A DNA stretch of 64,000 nucleotides, from positions 607,701 to 671,700 of the forward strand of contig JACKEB010000014.1 of assembly GCA_020633205.1 (NCBI GenBank), written 5' to 3'. Both the position numbers and the translations under genes were made by a program. Below, one piece after another: positions 41,834-50,875 of this stretch (its first letter is position 1; every line of letters starts with the position of its first letter). This stretch comes from Polyangiaceae bacterium. Lineage in GTDB: Bacteria; Myxococcota_A; Polyangia; Polyangiales; Polyangiaceae. The notes below the pieces were generated by a model. It searched no databases and was not told the origin of the DNA. It saw only the letters and a program-made list of their open reading frames with translations.

Positions 41834-43264
41834 CTAGAACGTGTCGGGTGGAAACACGAACAGCATTCCGTCGCTCGAGTTGGTGTTGGGGTTCTGATGA
41901 CCTGCGAAGGAGCCAAATGTATAGCCGGCAACGGCCACTTCACCTCTGGGGCTGGCGGATATGCTCTTAACCAAGTCCGCTCCGGTCCCGAAGTGGAACG
42001 ACTTCCGCGGTTCGCCGTCGCTCGACCAACTCTGCATCCACACTTTGCCTTTCAGCTCTCCCGCGATAACAGGAGCACCATTGGGGAGCAGGGTTAGCGA
42101 AGGCACTCCGTCCAGCCGCAGGGGCTTACTCCATAACGCCAGGCCCGCGGCGTCATACTTGTAGAGGACCTGCTCGTCGCGACCTTCGAAGTCGCTGGTG
42201 TAGTAGCGATTCCCCGCGGCGTCGATTTCGATCTCTGACGCGAACTCGTAGGCTGAGAACAGGATCCGGTCGTCCACGACTTCTCCGTTCGGCGTCAGCT
42301 CGATCTGGTGAGTACGACCGATCCCGTTGCAACAACCGTAGGACACCCCTGCCAATACGAGCATGTTTCCCTGTGGAGTCGTTGCGAGGTCGAAGAAGTA
42401 GTCGTCGTCGTTGGTGTCGTAGACCGTGTGCCAGAGCGGGTTGCCCTCTTCGTCGAAGGTGGTCAGCACGGCTTCGGCTCTTACCCCGTTCTGGTTGTAG
42501 ATGTCGCCCTCTGAGGACCCAAAGACGATGGGGCGGCCGTTCGACAGCTCCAGATAGCAGATGTCGTCCTTGGCCCCTCCAAGGTAGCGTTCCCAGAGCA
42601 GCTCGCCCGCAGGGGAGTACTTGCGTAGCGCGCAGTCGCCGAACCCACCCCCGCCGATGATCTCCGCTTCGCTGGGGATATCCGCTGTTCTCGTGGTGAC
42701 GGTGTTGTAGAGGTTCCCGTCGGAGTCGAGTCGAACGTGCCAGCCTATGCTCCCCCCGGTGCCTTGCTTGGTCCAAACCACCTCGCCTTGAGGACTGTAT
42801 TTCCGCGCGAAATCGGCGGCTAGGTCGCCGTCGTGAGGCCCGTCGAGCGCTTCGGTCGTCTTGCCCGTGATCCAGATGTTGCCTTGTGTATCGAAGGTCG
42901 TGCCCCGGACGGCTTGGTCGGCTGGGCCACCAAACTGATCGAACCAAGCGACGGGGGCGCAGTCGGCTGGTGCTTCTTCCGTTGCTTCCACGACCACGCT
43001 GCTCCCGGCGGGGCAGCCGCCCGAACCTGCAACCCCGCCGCTCCCTGCTGTGCCGCTGGTGCCAGCGACGCCGCCCGTCCCAGCATCGCCGCTCGTACCT
43101 GCTGTACCGTCTGCTCCACCTGGTGCGCCGGCCGCGCCGGCGCTGCCTGCGGCGCCCGAAGCTGAGCTATCGTCCTTGGACGAACACGCGACGGCACCCG
43201 GCATCAAGCAAGCCAACAACGAGACGATTTGAATGCGAAAAGTCCCAAGCAGCGGAGAACGCAT
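41834..43264 (-). CDS. Beta-propeller-type lipoprotein with Gly linker
   Basis: A 476-aa precursor with lipobox GAVAC and a Gly/Thr/Ala linker of about 60 residues. The mature part has repeated blades of the SBBP/PQQ-like type: DTQGNIWITGKTTEALDGP, LDSDGNLYNTVTTRT, GDCALRKYSPAGELLWERYL, TFDEEGNPLWHTVYDTNDD and AAGNRYYTSDFEGRDEQVLY. Each blade pairs D-x-x-GN with YD/SPxGE and WxK, as in seven- to eight-bladed propellers. Likely extracellular binding protein. Confidence 0.82.
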   Translation of the reverse strand: MRSPLLGTFRIQIVSLLACLMPGAVACSSKDDSSASGAAGSAGAAGAPGGADGTAGTSGDAGTGGVAGTSGTAGSGGVAGSGGCPAGSSVVVEATEEAPADCAPVAWFDQFGGPADQAVRGTTFDTQGNIWITGKTTEALDGPHDGDLAADFARKYSPQGEVVWTKQGTGGSIGWHVRLDSDGNLYNTVTTRTADIPSEAEIIGGGGFGDCALRKYSPAGELLWERYLGGAKDDICYLELSNGRPIVFGSSEGDIYNQNGVRAEAVLTTFDEEGNPLWHTVYDTNDDDYFFDLATTPQGNMLVLAGVSYGCCNGIGRTHQIELTPNGEVVDDRILFSAYEFASEIEIDAAGNRYYTSDFEGRDEQVLYKYDAAGLALWSKPLRLDGVPSLTLLPNGAPVIAGELKGKVWMQSWSSDGEPRKSFHFGTGADLVKSISASPRGEVAVAGYTFGSFAGHQNPNTNSSDGMLFVFPPDTF

Positions 43265-43471
43265 AGGACGGGTATGGCAGCAATCGTCGCTGAGCACCAT
43301 TCGCGGCAGCGGTAAGCGAGCGAGCTTCACAGTCGTCGATAGAGCTGGTTCCCTGAGGATCTAACATCCAATGCTGATAGGGGACGGATTCAGGATTTTG
43401 CAGCTTCTAGTTGCACGCGCTGCACTTCCGGTGGACCCGATTCCTCCTCAGGATCTGCTCCGGAGTCGAAA

Positions 43472-44731
43472 ATGCGAATCGCTATCATCGGGACAGGTCA
43501 GGTCGGGACGACGCTCGGTCGCGCTTGGGCAAACGTGGGGCACGAGGTCGTGTTTGGATCTCGGGGGAGCACGTCCCCGGTTGTAGGTTCATCAGTCGAT
43601 ACGCCAGCAGCCGCGGCCGCGTGGGCTGACGTCGTCGTGCTGACCATCCCCTGGGCTGCTGCCTCGCAAGTAGTCCCTGCGCTCGGTGATCTCCAGGGCA
43701 AGGTCCTGATTGATGTCACGAATCCCATTGGGCCTGGCTTCGTGTTGACCCACGGGCACGACGGCTCTGGTGCGGAACAAGTGGCTGCCTTGGCCACGAA
43801 CGCGCGGGTGGTGAAAGCGTTCAATAGCACTGGGCTCGAGAACATGGCCAATCCGCAATACGGCCCACATCGCATCTTCATGCCGGTCGCGGGCGACGAC
43901 GGGGACGCGGTCTCCAAGGTGGTGCAACTCGCGGAGCAGATTGGCTTTGATGCGTATGGCTTCGACAGTCTGCGCCGGGCTCGTGAGACCGAGCCCCTGG
44001 CGATGCTCTGGATCAAGCTCGCGCTTGCGTGGGGAAACGGACGCAATATCGGATTTGCGGTGTCCCGTCGGCTGGAGCGAGATGCTCCCAGCTCTGCACG
44101 GCCGAGCAAGCGACAGCGCATCGCGATCGTGGGTAGCGGCAACATCGGTGGTGCGTTGGCGCGCGCTTGGCTGCGCACCGGTCACGACGTGCGCATCGTC
44201 ACACGGGACGCGAACGCAACAGGCGTGAAGGCGCTCGTCGCGCTCGGGGCGACCACCTCTGGCATCGCCCAAGGCGCAGACCAGCGCGACGTGATCGTGC
44301 TCGCGATCCCGGCGGGCGCCGTCGTCGAGGTCGCGCAGGCCATGGGTGGCCTCGAGGGGCAGGTGGTCGTCGACTGCACCAACGCGATCGGTAAAGGCTT
44401 CACGCTGACGTACGGACACACCACGTCTTCATCAGAACAGCTCGCTAAGGCGCTACCAGGCGCGCGCATCGTGCGTTCCTTCAACCAACAAGGCGCGGAG
44501 GTGTTGGTCAATCCCGTCTTCGCAGGCACGCGCGCCACTAACTTCGTCGCGGCGGACGATGACGACGCGCGCAACAGCGTGCTCGAACTCGCGGCTGACG
44601 TCGGGCTCGATGCGGTGCCCGCCGGGCCGTTGGCTTCAGCACGCTACCTCGAACCCATGACGGTACTCTGGGTTTCGCTGTCCAAGGCCATTGGTACGCG
44701 GCAGTTCGGTTGGTCGCTCGTGCGCCGCTAG
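43472..44731 (+). CDS. Tandem fusion of two F420/NADP reductase-like Rossmann domains
   Basis: A 419-aa protein that repeats one domain of about 205 residues. Copy one: MRIAIIGTGQVGTTLGRAWANVGHEVVFGSRG, copy two (from about 215): RQRIAIVGSGNIGGALARAWLR (both split). Both carry GxGxxG NADP motifs, then VVVLTIPWAAAS or VIVLAIPAGAVV, DVTNPIG or DCTNAIG, and KAFNS or RSFNQ. In single-domain family members this is the F420H2:NADP oxidoreductase-like pattern. Whether F420 is used cannot be seen, and the two halves may have diverged in cofactor. Lone gene. Confidence 0.87.
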   Translation: MRIAIIGTGQVGTTLGRAWANVGHEVVFGSRGSTSPVVGSSVDTPAAAAAWADVVVLTIPWAAASQVVPALGDLQGKVLIDVTNPIGPGFVLTHGHDGSGAEQVAALATNARVVKAFNSTGLENMANPQYGPHRIFMPVAGDDGDAVSKVVQLAEQIGFDAYGFDSLRRARETEPLAMLWIKLALAWGNGRNIGFAVSRRLERDAPSSARPSKRQRIAIVGSGNIGGALARAWLRTGHDVRIVTRDANATGVKALVALGATTSGIAQGADQRDVIVLAIPAGAVVEVAQAMGGLEGQVVVDCTNAIGKGFTLTYGHTTSSSEQLAKALPGARIVRSFNQQGAEVLVNPVFAGTRATNFVAADDDDARNSVLELAADVGLDAVPAGPLASARYLEPMTVLWVSLSKAIGTRQFGWSLVRR

Positions 44732-44757
44732 CTAGTCAGGTTCAATCGACGCCAGCG

Positions 44758-45459
44758 CTAGGCTCTGCTCTTGCGCCGCTTGCGCCAGAGCAGCAAGAGC
44801 GGCGCAAACAACCAAGCTGCGCTCGGCTTTGAACGACTCGTGGCACACCCAGAGCACCCTCCAGAGGCCGCAGACTTGTTTGGGGGTGAGGACACATCGG
44901 TTCCCGGAGGTAACGCGCTCGGGGCTGCGCTGGGCTTGCTCGTTGCGCTCGGAGCACTGGGCTCGGACCGCACCTCTTCACCCTTCGCGAGGTAGGCGGT
45001 GCGCGCGAGCTTCGACGTGCATTTATCTCCGTCTACGTTCACTTCGTAGTACCAGCGTACCTCGTCGTAGGGTTCCGTGACTTTGATGGCTCGTACTCCC
45101 GCAAAGCCCTTCGAGCACGAAGTGCTGTACTGACGAATCGTCTTCCAGCGTTCGTCTTTTTCCCGGGAGAGATCCTCGAATTGCTTGAGGTCGGCTCGCT
45201 TGACGAGCACCAGCTCGAGGTCGCCCTGCAACGGATGCCAGTTGACCGGGCTCGGCTTTCCAGGCTCCAGCGTCGTCGTCCCGTCGAAAGTGTTCGCTAG
45301 CACGAACACCGAGTCCTGCGGCGGCTCCCCGGAGACCTGGATCGACGCCTTTGCGCCCTTGTGACCCGGCGGCAAGATGTCGGCGCCAGCGTCGATCGTG
45401 CAGAACAGCGTGGCCGACGCCAGCGCGACCGGAACGAATGCGAAGATGAGTCGAGTCAT
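44758..45459 (-). CDS. Secreted protein with MYXO-CTERM-type tail
   Basis: A 233-aa protein with a Sec signal (MTRLIFAFVPVALASATLFC), a beta-rich domain about 110 residues long (GEPPQDSVFVLANTFDGTT, LELVLVKRADLKQFEDLSR, EPYDEVRWYYEVNVDG), a Ser/Pro/Ala spacer, and a tail GGCSGCATSR, hydrophobic helix, WRKRRKSRA. This fits MYXO-CTERM anchoring. Its ATG lies in the stop of the upstream dead-S2P gene (ATGA). AGGAGCAGC precedes it. The partner is the same operon. Confidence 0.85.
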   Translation of the reverse strand: MTRLIFAFVPVALASATLFCTIDAGADILPPGHKGAKASIQVSGEPPQDSVFVLANTFDGTTTLEPGKPSPVNWHPLQGDLELVLVKRADLKQFEDLSREKDERWKTIRQYSTSCSKGFAGVRAIKVTEPYDEVRWYYEVNVDGDKCTSKLARTAYLAKGEEVRSEPSAPSATSKPSAAPSALPPGTDVSSPPNKSAASGGCSGCATSRSKPSAAWLFAPLLLLWRKRRKSRA

Positions 45460-46205
45460 GCTGCTCCTTGTGGCTTCCTTCTGTTTCTTCGGGGAAATGC
45501 TGCGAAGGCGACCAAGAGCGGGACCGGAAGCCCATACGCCCCCAGGACGCCTGCGTAGGCTACGTAGGTGTAGAGCGGTGTCTCGCTGGGATGGTCGATG
45601 CGCATCGGCGCTACGGGAACCTCCGGATCCACCCAGCTCAGCAGCTTTTCCTTCCAAAACTTGAGGGGCATGATGAAGGAACTCTTCAGCACCTTGGTGA
45701 GGTCCACGTCGAACCGCTGCATCTCCGGCATGACCTTCAGCTGTGGCGGATCGCTGAGGGACACCGGCAGTGACACCTCTCGCCCGCCGCGCTTGACGAC
45801 GAACGTGACCTCTTCGTTCGGGTGAAGCCGCACCTCGTCCACCAGCTGCTGCCACTCCTTGATTTGCGTGCCGGCAAGTGAAACGGCCTCGTCTCCGTTT
45901 CGAACGCCCGCGAGTGCCGCGGCGCCATCCGGCGAGACCACCAGGCGCAGCGTTGGCTCCTGGCGGCCCATGGATAGCTGTGCGAGCGCAAACAGGGCAA
46001 CCGCCGTCACGTAACAACTCAGGGGACCTATCGCCGTGAACAAGGTCCTTTGGCCCAAGCCGGCGTCCTGCCACGGAGTGCTCTCAAAGCCGAAGAGCGA
46101 TAGTCCTCGAACTCCGCACAGCCTAGCCACCAGCCAGCGTGAGCCGATGAACACGGCCGCGTTCAACATGAAGCTGATCGCGAGAAGGGGTAGAACTCCC
46201 AACAC
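45456..46205 (-). CDS. Site-2-protease-like PDZ membrane protein without HExxH
   Basis: A 249-aa membrane protein resembling RseP/S2P. Its first helix reads FMLNAAVFIGSRWLVARLCG, where S2P proteins have HELGH in front of the same FLVARLxGV tail; the two His and Glu are missing. A hydrophobic segment GPLSCYVTAVALFALAQ follows, then a PDZ domain (LRLVVSPDGAAALAGVRNGD ... VTFVVKRGGREVSLPVSLSD) and a C-terminal helix PLYTYVAYAGVLGAYGLPVPLLVAF. It cannot be a zinc protease by sequence. Its stop overlaps the MYXO-CTERM gene start, so it may serve that protein. Confidence 0.78.
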   Translation of the reverse strand: MLGVLPLLAISFMLNAAVFIGSRWLVARLCGVRGLSLFGFESTPWQDAGLGQRTLFTAIGPLSCYVTAVALFALAQLSMGRQEPTLRLVVSPDGAAALAGVRNGDEAVSLAGTQIKEWQQLVDEVRLHPNEEVTFVVKRGGREVSLPVSLSDPPQLKVMPEMQRFDVDLTKVLKSSFIMPLKFWKEKLLSWVDPEVPVAPMRIDHPSETPLYTYVAYAGVLGAYGLPVPLLVAFAAFPRRNRRKPQGAA

Positions 46206-46283
46206 CGCGCCGATGCTAGCACGCTCCGGCGAAGCGCTGCTAGTCGCTGCCGCGCGGAGCCAACTCGGTAAGGTGACCGAGGT

Positions 46284-48662
46284 TCAATTGGGTAGGAGCG
46301 CGTCTACGACTAGGTCATCTTGCAGCAGTTGGTCTTCACACAGCTCGAACGGGTAGGCGCGTTGGGCGACGATGCAGTATTGCCCCGCGCCAGTTTGGTC
46401 GCCGAGCAGTTCGAGCTTGCCGTCTGGGGCTGTGGCTTGCGCCGCGGCGGGTCCAGTGAAGCGTAGGTCGACGCGAGGTTTCAGATCAGCTCCGAGCAGG
46501 CTGACCATGTCATCCTGACCGACGGCAATTACCTCACCGCTCGGAGATATCTCGAGTGCATCGGCGTGCAACTGAATGGTTTGCTGCTCGCCGTCCCTGA
46601 ACACGGATAGTTCGCGATACTTGCACGCGGCGACCACGACCGAACCATCTCGAGAGGCGGCTACGGGGCCGCGAGTGCAGCGTGCAGACAAGAGCTGTCT
46701 ACTCGGTGGCCCTTCGAGCTGCACGCGCTGGATGCCCTCGTTCGTCACCAGGATCAGCACTCGGCCGTCACCGGAAAGAGTCAACGTGCCTCTCTCATTG
46801 CCTCCCGGCAATGGCCGCGCTTCAGGCTTGGGTTGCTTGAGGTCGTAGGTGCTGAGCGCGTCCTCCCCACGAACAACGGCGTGCCCGTTTGCCAATGCAG
46901 CGCCACGTCGGCCTTTCTGGCGCTGCAGCGTGACCTGAGTATCCCACTTGGCTTCGCCCACTCGCACAGTGCCGAGCTTTAGATCCGATGGTCCACCTGC
47001 CGCGTGGAGCACGTCCCTGGAACTGAAGCTGAGAGCAGATACCCAACCAGGAAAATCCGGCAGGTCTCGGCGCTGGCCGCTGGCGGCAACATCCCAGTAG
47101 AACACACTGCTTCTGCCGAAGTACCCAGCTAGGCGTTCGCCCGCCTCGGAGAACGTCAATTTTGCGCTGTATCCTGGTACCGTGAGGAAATGGCTCGAGG
47201 GCGCACGTGCGCTGGTTAGTAGCACCTCCACGCGCTGGTCGCTACCGCGGGAGAGTTGCCGAGCGATCGCGAGGGCTCCGTCGGTGAAGGCCATGCCCTT
47301 GAGCCGTATCGAAGGTGTCGTAGCGCTGCGGATCACTTCGCCGCTCGTGGTGTCGACCACAAAGAGCCCAATTCGGCCGTTGGCACTGGCGACGGCGAGC
47401 TTCCCATCGGGTGCCAAGACCAGATCTCGGGAAGGCATCGGTTTGGCCCTCAAAGCGTGCCCGTCCTTCGCGTCGAACTCCAGCAGCGCCTCACGCCGGT
47501 CACCGCCGTTCAACAGCACTCGCGTTCCGTCGCTAGAGAAACGACAAATCGAGTGTTGACCCGCTTGACCGATGTCCACGTCTAAGATGGGTTTGCCGCT
47601 CGCCGTATCCAGCACAGCGAGCCGTGTGTCATCCGAGAGCATCGCCAGGCGATCTTCCACTGGAGAAAAGGCGAGCAGCTGGGGGCGCCCCTTCTTTCCG
47701 TCGCCAAGTACTTTCACGCTCTTGAGCGTCATACCGTCCAAGAGCTCGAGCTTACCCGTCTCGAAACCGACAGCGACACGGCCATCCCGTTCAGACACTG
47801 CCAGCGCCGAAACGCCGTGGCCTTTGGCGAGTTGATACTCCGCTTGAGCGTCTCCGGACGCGAGCTCGAAGCGTCGCACCGTCGCGCTCCGCCTCGAGTA
47901 GCCACCAACGACAACGCTCGTGCCGTCTTTCGAGAAGGCAAACTGAGTCGAGAGTTCACCTGCCCAAGAGAGCGTGCGCTTCAGAACTCCGGAACTGGTG
48001 TCGAGGAGCAGGACCCCTCGTGAGGTGAGCACACCTAGCACAGCACCATCAGGGGAAAAGCGTGCGACCTTTGCGCCGCGCGCTTCCGGAACCTCGAGGA
48101 AACGTAGTGGCTTCAGGGTGCGTGTCTCGAGCAGCACCAGCTTCGCCTCGGGGTCCGCCGCGGCGAGCTTGCTTCCGTCGCGCGATAGCGCCAACGGACG
48201 TAGTCCCGACACACCCGCCCAGGCTGATGTCGGCGTGCCTGCCTTGGCGAAGGCGCTGCTGGCGGAGGAAGCCAGGCGCCGAGCGGCGGACAAATCTCCG
48301 GCGGCGCGCGCGGTTTCGGATTTGGCCCACAGGTCATCACCCGACTGTCCGCGATGGTCTATTGCGCTTGCCGCGATTTCGGAGAGCAGCGCCTTGGAGG
48401 CTTGCTGCTCAGCCGGACACAGCTTGAACGCTTGTTCTGCCAGGCGCTGGCTTCGTTGGACATATCCCTGAGGATATAGCTTGCTGGCCTTGAGCCGCTT
48501 CTGCTGGGCCCGCTCGCATGCTGTCGGGAGCTTGGGCTCTGCTGAGCTTGGGTGCGGCCCTGCTTTCGCTGAGGACCGCGCTTCTGAGGGGACGTGCGGC
48601 GGGGGCGGCGTTCCGCCACAGCCGACCATCACGAACAGGCAGGGCGCGATCCGTTTCAACAT
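46284..48662 (-). CDS. WD40/propeller-repeat lipoprotein
   Basis: A 792-aa lipoprotein with MLKRIAPCLFVMVGC signal, a helical, coiled-coil-like segment (about 45-140), then a large domain with about ten WD/YVTN-like blades: LRPLALSRDGSKLAAADPEA, ARFSPDGAVLGVLTSRGVLL, FAFSKDGTSVVVGG, RFSSDGTRVLLNGG, LVLAPDGKLAVASANGR and VSALSFSSRDVLHAAGG. Each blade has the typical D-G-(S/T/A)-x-hydrophobic turn. It is likely a beta-propeller for protein-protein contacts at the envelope; it is not known as an enzyme. Confidence 0.82.
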   Translation of the reverse strand: MLKRIAPCLFVMVGCGGTPPPPHVPSEARSSAKAGPHPSSAEPKLPTACERAQQKRLKASKLYPQGYVQRSQRLAEQAFKLCPAEQQASKALLSEIAASAIDHRGQSGDDLWAKSETARAAGDLSAARRLASSASSAFAKAGTPTSAWAGVSGLRPLALSRDGSKLAAADPEAKLVLLETRTLKPLRFLEVPEARGAKVARFSPDGAVLGVLTSRGVLLLDTSSGVLKRTLSWAGELSTQFAFSKDGTSVVVGGYSRRSATVRRFELASGDAQAEYQLAKGHGVSALAVSERDGRVAVGFETGKLELLDGMTLKSVKVLGDGKKGRPQLLAFSPVEDRLAMLSDDTRLAVLDTASGKPILDVDIGQAGQHSICRFSSDGTRVLLNGGDRREALLEFDAKDGHALRAKPMPSRDLVLAPDGKLAVASANGRIGLFVVDTTSGEVIRSATTPSIRLKGMAFTDGALAIARQLSRGSDQRVEVLLTSARAPSSHFLTVPGYSAKLTFSEAGERLAGYFGRSSVFYWDVAASGQRRDLPDFPGWVSALSFSSRDVLHAAGGPSDLKLGTVRVGEAKWDTQVTLQRQKGRRGAALANGHAVVRGEDALSTYDLKQPKPEARPLPGGNERGTLTLSGDGRVLILVTNEGIQRVQLEGPPSRQLLSARCTRGPVAASRDGSVVVAACKYRELSVFRDGEQQTIQLHADALEISPSGEVIAVGQDDMVSLLGADLKPRVDLRFTGPAAAQATAPDGKLELLGDQTGAGQYCIVAQRAYPFELCEDQLLQDDLVVDALLPN

Positions 48663-48711
48663 CGGATCGGCTTATACGCTGGATCCGGATGCGATCTTTC
48701 CGTTTCCCCCG

Positions 48712-49767
48712 TCAGCCTGGGCAGTAGGCGACCACGGCTCTTTTATCCAGGTTTCGACGCGCCTGGACGTAGCTGTTGCAGGTAAACGGACACAGGCTGA
48801 TCAAGCCGTCGCCGACGGGGTAGTAGCCCTCATCGAAGTTGAACGCACACTGATCCAGAGTCGGCGTGTAGAGAACGCGGCGTCCGTCCCACGCCAGCTC
48901 CGCCTGGCTCGTATGGTCGAAGTGCAGCGTGCAGTCGTTTAGTTCTTGAGCCGCGAGCGCCAGCATCTGGTCGAAGTCTGCGCTCGGACCGTTGATGGGG
49001 AGCGTGCCACCGACGTCCGAGAGCACCGCGGAGTAGTCCTGGAGGTCCGAAAAGCTGAAGACGTACGTCTTCATGTACGGAGGTCCTTTGATCGCGTTGC
49101 TCGCGATGGCCTGCGTTTGTCCCCAGCTCAGATCACAGCCGATCTCTTGAGCATCGCTGACGATGATCGCGCCTTTCGCCAGATACTCGGGGTGTTGCTG
49201 AAACGCCTGGATGGCGTAGCGTAGGCTCTGCTCCGGCGCGTCGCATTGGCCAGCGGAGGAGCCCAACGTCTGGAAGAATGTGTCTATATCCGTGAGGAAT
49301 GGATCCGCATAGGAGACCGTGAACGGCAGCACGGGGTGTCCGCTGCCCAGCGGCGCCTGACAGCTCTGGGTGCTTGCGTCTGGCAGGATGTCGAGCGCGA
49401 TGCCGAAGGTGCTCCAGTAGGGAGCGTTCTCGGCTAGCCCGTTCTTGAGGTTGGTGCGCACCACCGAGCTCATCCCTCGCGCAATCAGCAGCACCATACC
49501 AACGTCGTCAACCGGGTACACCTCATCACAACCCACCGGCACTTCCCACTGGAAGTCGCCCCCGCTTCCGCCGGTCCCAGCCGTGCCGCCGAAGGCACCG
49601 GTTCCTCCGCTTCCAGCAGCGCCTCCATTCCCTGCGGAACCACTCGCTCCGCCGATGCCGTTTAGCTCTGGATCCGTCTCGAGATCGTTCAGGCCCGTGA
49701 TGGTGCCACACGCGGTCACCAGTAGCAGCGCGGCCGCCACCGGGGCGCTGAAGCCTAACCGTGCCAT
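48712..49767 (-). CDS. Lipoprotein with vWA-like domain
   Basis: A 351-aa precursor with MARLGFSAPVAAALLLVTAC signal and a Gly/Ser/Ala linker (about 40-70). The domain has VDDVGMVLLIARGMSSVVRT and FGIALDILPDASTQSC, then LAKGAIIVSDAQEIGCDL and MKTYVFSFSDLQDYSAVL, reminiscent of a vWA fold in which the MIDAS Asp-x-Ser-x-Ser is replaced by ARGMSS. Several Cys pairs are present. It starts in the stop of the TPR/PEGA gene (TGATG) and is the last gene of the second kinase operon. Confidence 0.76.
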   Translation of the reverse strand: MARLGFSAPVAAALLLVTACGTITGLNDLETDPELNGIGGASGSAGNGGAAGSGGTGAFGGTAGTGGSGGDFQWEVPVGCDEVYPVDDVGMVLLIARGMSSVVRTNLKNGLAENAPYWSTFGIALDILPDASTQSCQAPLGSGHPVLPFTVSYADPFLTDIDTFFQTLGSSAGQCDAPEQSLRYAIQAFQQHPEYLAKGAIIVSDAQEIGCDLSWGQTQAIASNAIKGPPYMKTYVFSFSDLQDYSAVLSDVGGTLPINGPSADFDQMLALAAQELNDCTLHFDHTSQAELAWDGRRVLYTPTLDQCAFNFDEGYYPVGDGLISLCPFTCNSYVQARRNLDKRAVVAYCPG

Positions 49768-50843
49768 CAGAAGCTCCCCAGCACGTTGAAGGAGCCAAGG
49801 CCCAACACGGGGGTCAACGAGAAGCCGCGCTTTGCCTGGGTCGGTCCGCGTTGGGCGGACCCGGAGTCATCCAGGACCAGTCCCAGCACTCCGACGCCGA
49901 GCCCCAAGATCCCCACACCAAAGCCGATGTTCGAGACCGTGGCGAGGGTCTTCGCGCTGTCGATGTCGGACTGTGAATCCGTGGGGCAACGATTGCCTTC
50001 GCAGTCGTTCTTGATGTCGCTGGTCTTGGTCGCCGACATGATGCCTGTGACGCCGCCGACCACTACGCCAACTCCCGCGAGGGTGAAGCCGACAATCGCC
50101 AAGGTGTTGCTGCCTCCGCCGCCGTCAGCCTGGGGGTCGCTGAGCGGTGGCGGGGCAACTGGGCCCGGCGCGGGAGTCGGGGGCGGTGCAGCCGGCTCAA
50201 CGGGTGGAGCCACCGGTGCGGTCACTGCGGCGGGGTCGCGCGCGAGCTCCACATTCAGGGTACGGGTCTCGGCCTCTTCCAGGGAGAAGTCTTGCTCTTG
50301 CACCAGGTAGCCCACTGCGCCCACACGCAGGTGATGGGCACCCGGGTTGACCTTGCGGGGGAGCGTCGCTGCCGCGGGAGGAACGCTCACGTCGTCGACG
50401 GACACTTCGAGCTCCACGTCAGGGCTCACGCCGCTCACGGTCACTGTGATGGAGGGGATGCGCTTCTCGACTGCGGCAGCGAGCGCAGCGGCTTCTTGCC
50501 GCGCGGCAGTAAAAGCTTTGGGCTCGTTCGGCTCTGACGGATGTCTCGCTACCTCAAGCCAGGCATCCCGAGCCTCCACCAGTTTACCCAGCTTCTCTTG
50601 AGCTTTCCCGAGGCGGATCCCCGTGGTTGGGACATGCATGATGTCGTCCGCCGCCTGCCACGCCTCGAGCGCTCCCGCGTAGTCACCAGCGTCGTACTTC
50701 TTCTGTCCGGCGCCGAGGAGTGAACGCGCGGTCTCCTTCTCTGCGGCGGTGGGTTCAGCGTTCGCTGCGCCGCTGATCAGGAGCGCGCTGAGCGCGAGCG
50801 TAGCGGCGAGCCTCCAGGGGCGGTGTTGTCGCGTAGGAATCAT
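49767..50843 (-). CDS. TPR/PEGA-type secreted partner of the second kinase
   Basis: A 358-aa protein with a signal peptide (LAATLALSALLISGAANA), a TPR-like block (EKETARSLLGAGQKKYDAGDYAGALEAW, split) and KAQEKLGKLVEARDAWLEVA, a PEGA-like beta segment (VELEVSVDDVSVPP, HHLRVGAVGYLVQEQDFSL), a Pro/Ala spacer, and two C-terminal hydrophobic helices flanking KNDCEGNRCPTDSQS. Its architecture equals that of 33175-34167, including the Cys-rich loop and the kinase neighbour (32 bp downstream of the kinase). Confidence 0.85.
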   Translation of the reverse strand: MIPTRQHRPWRLAATLALSALLISGAANAEPTAAEKETARSLLGAGQKKYDAGDYAGALEAWQAADDIMHVPTTGIRLGKAQEKLGKLVEARDAWLEVARHPSEPNEPKAFTAARQEAAALAAAVEKRIPSITVTVSGVSPDVELEVSVDDVSVPPAAATLPRKVNPGAHHLRVGAVGYLVQEQDFSLEEAETRTLNVELARDPAAVTAPVAPPVEPAAPPPTPAPGPVAPPPLSDPQADGGGGSNTLAIVGFTLAGVGVVVGGVTGIMSATKTSDIKNDCEGNRCPTDSQSDIDSAKTLATVSNIGFGVGILGLGVGVLGLVLDDSGSAQRGPTQAKRGFSLTPVLGLGSFNVLGSF

Positions 50844-50875
50844 CGGATACAGACGACCTCGAGAAAGACAGGCTA

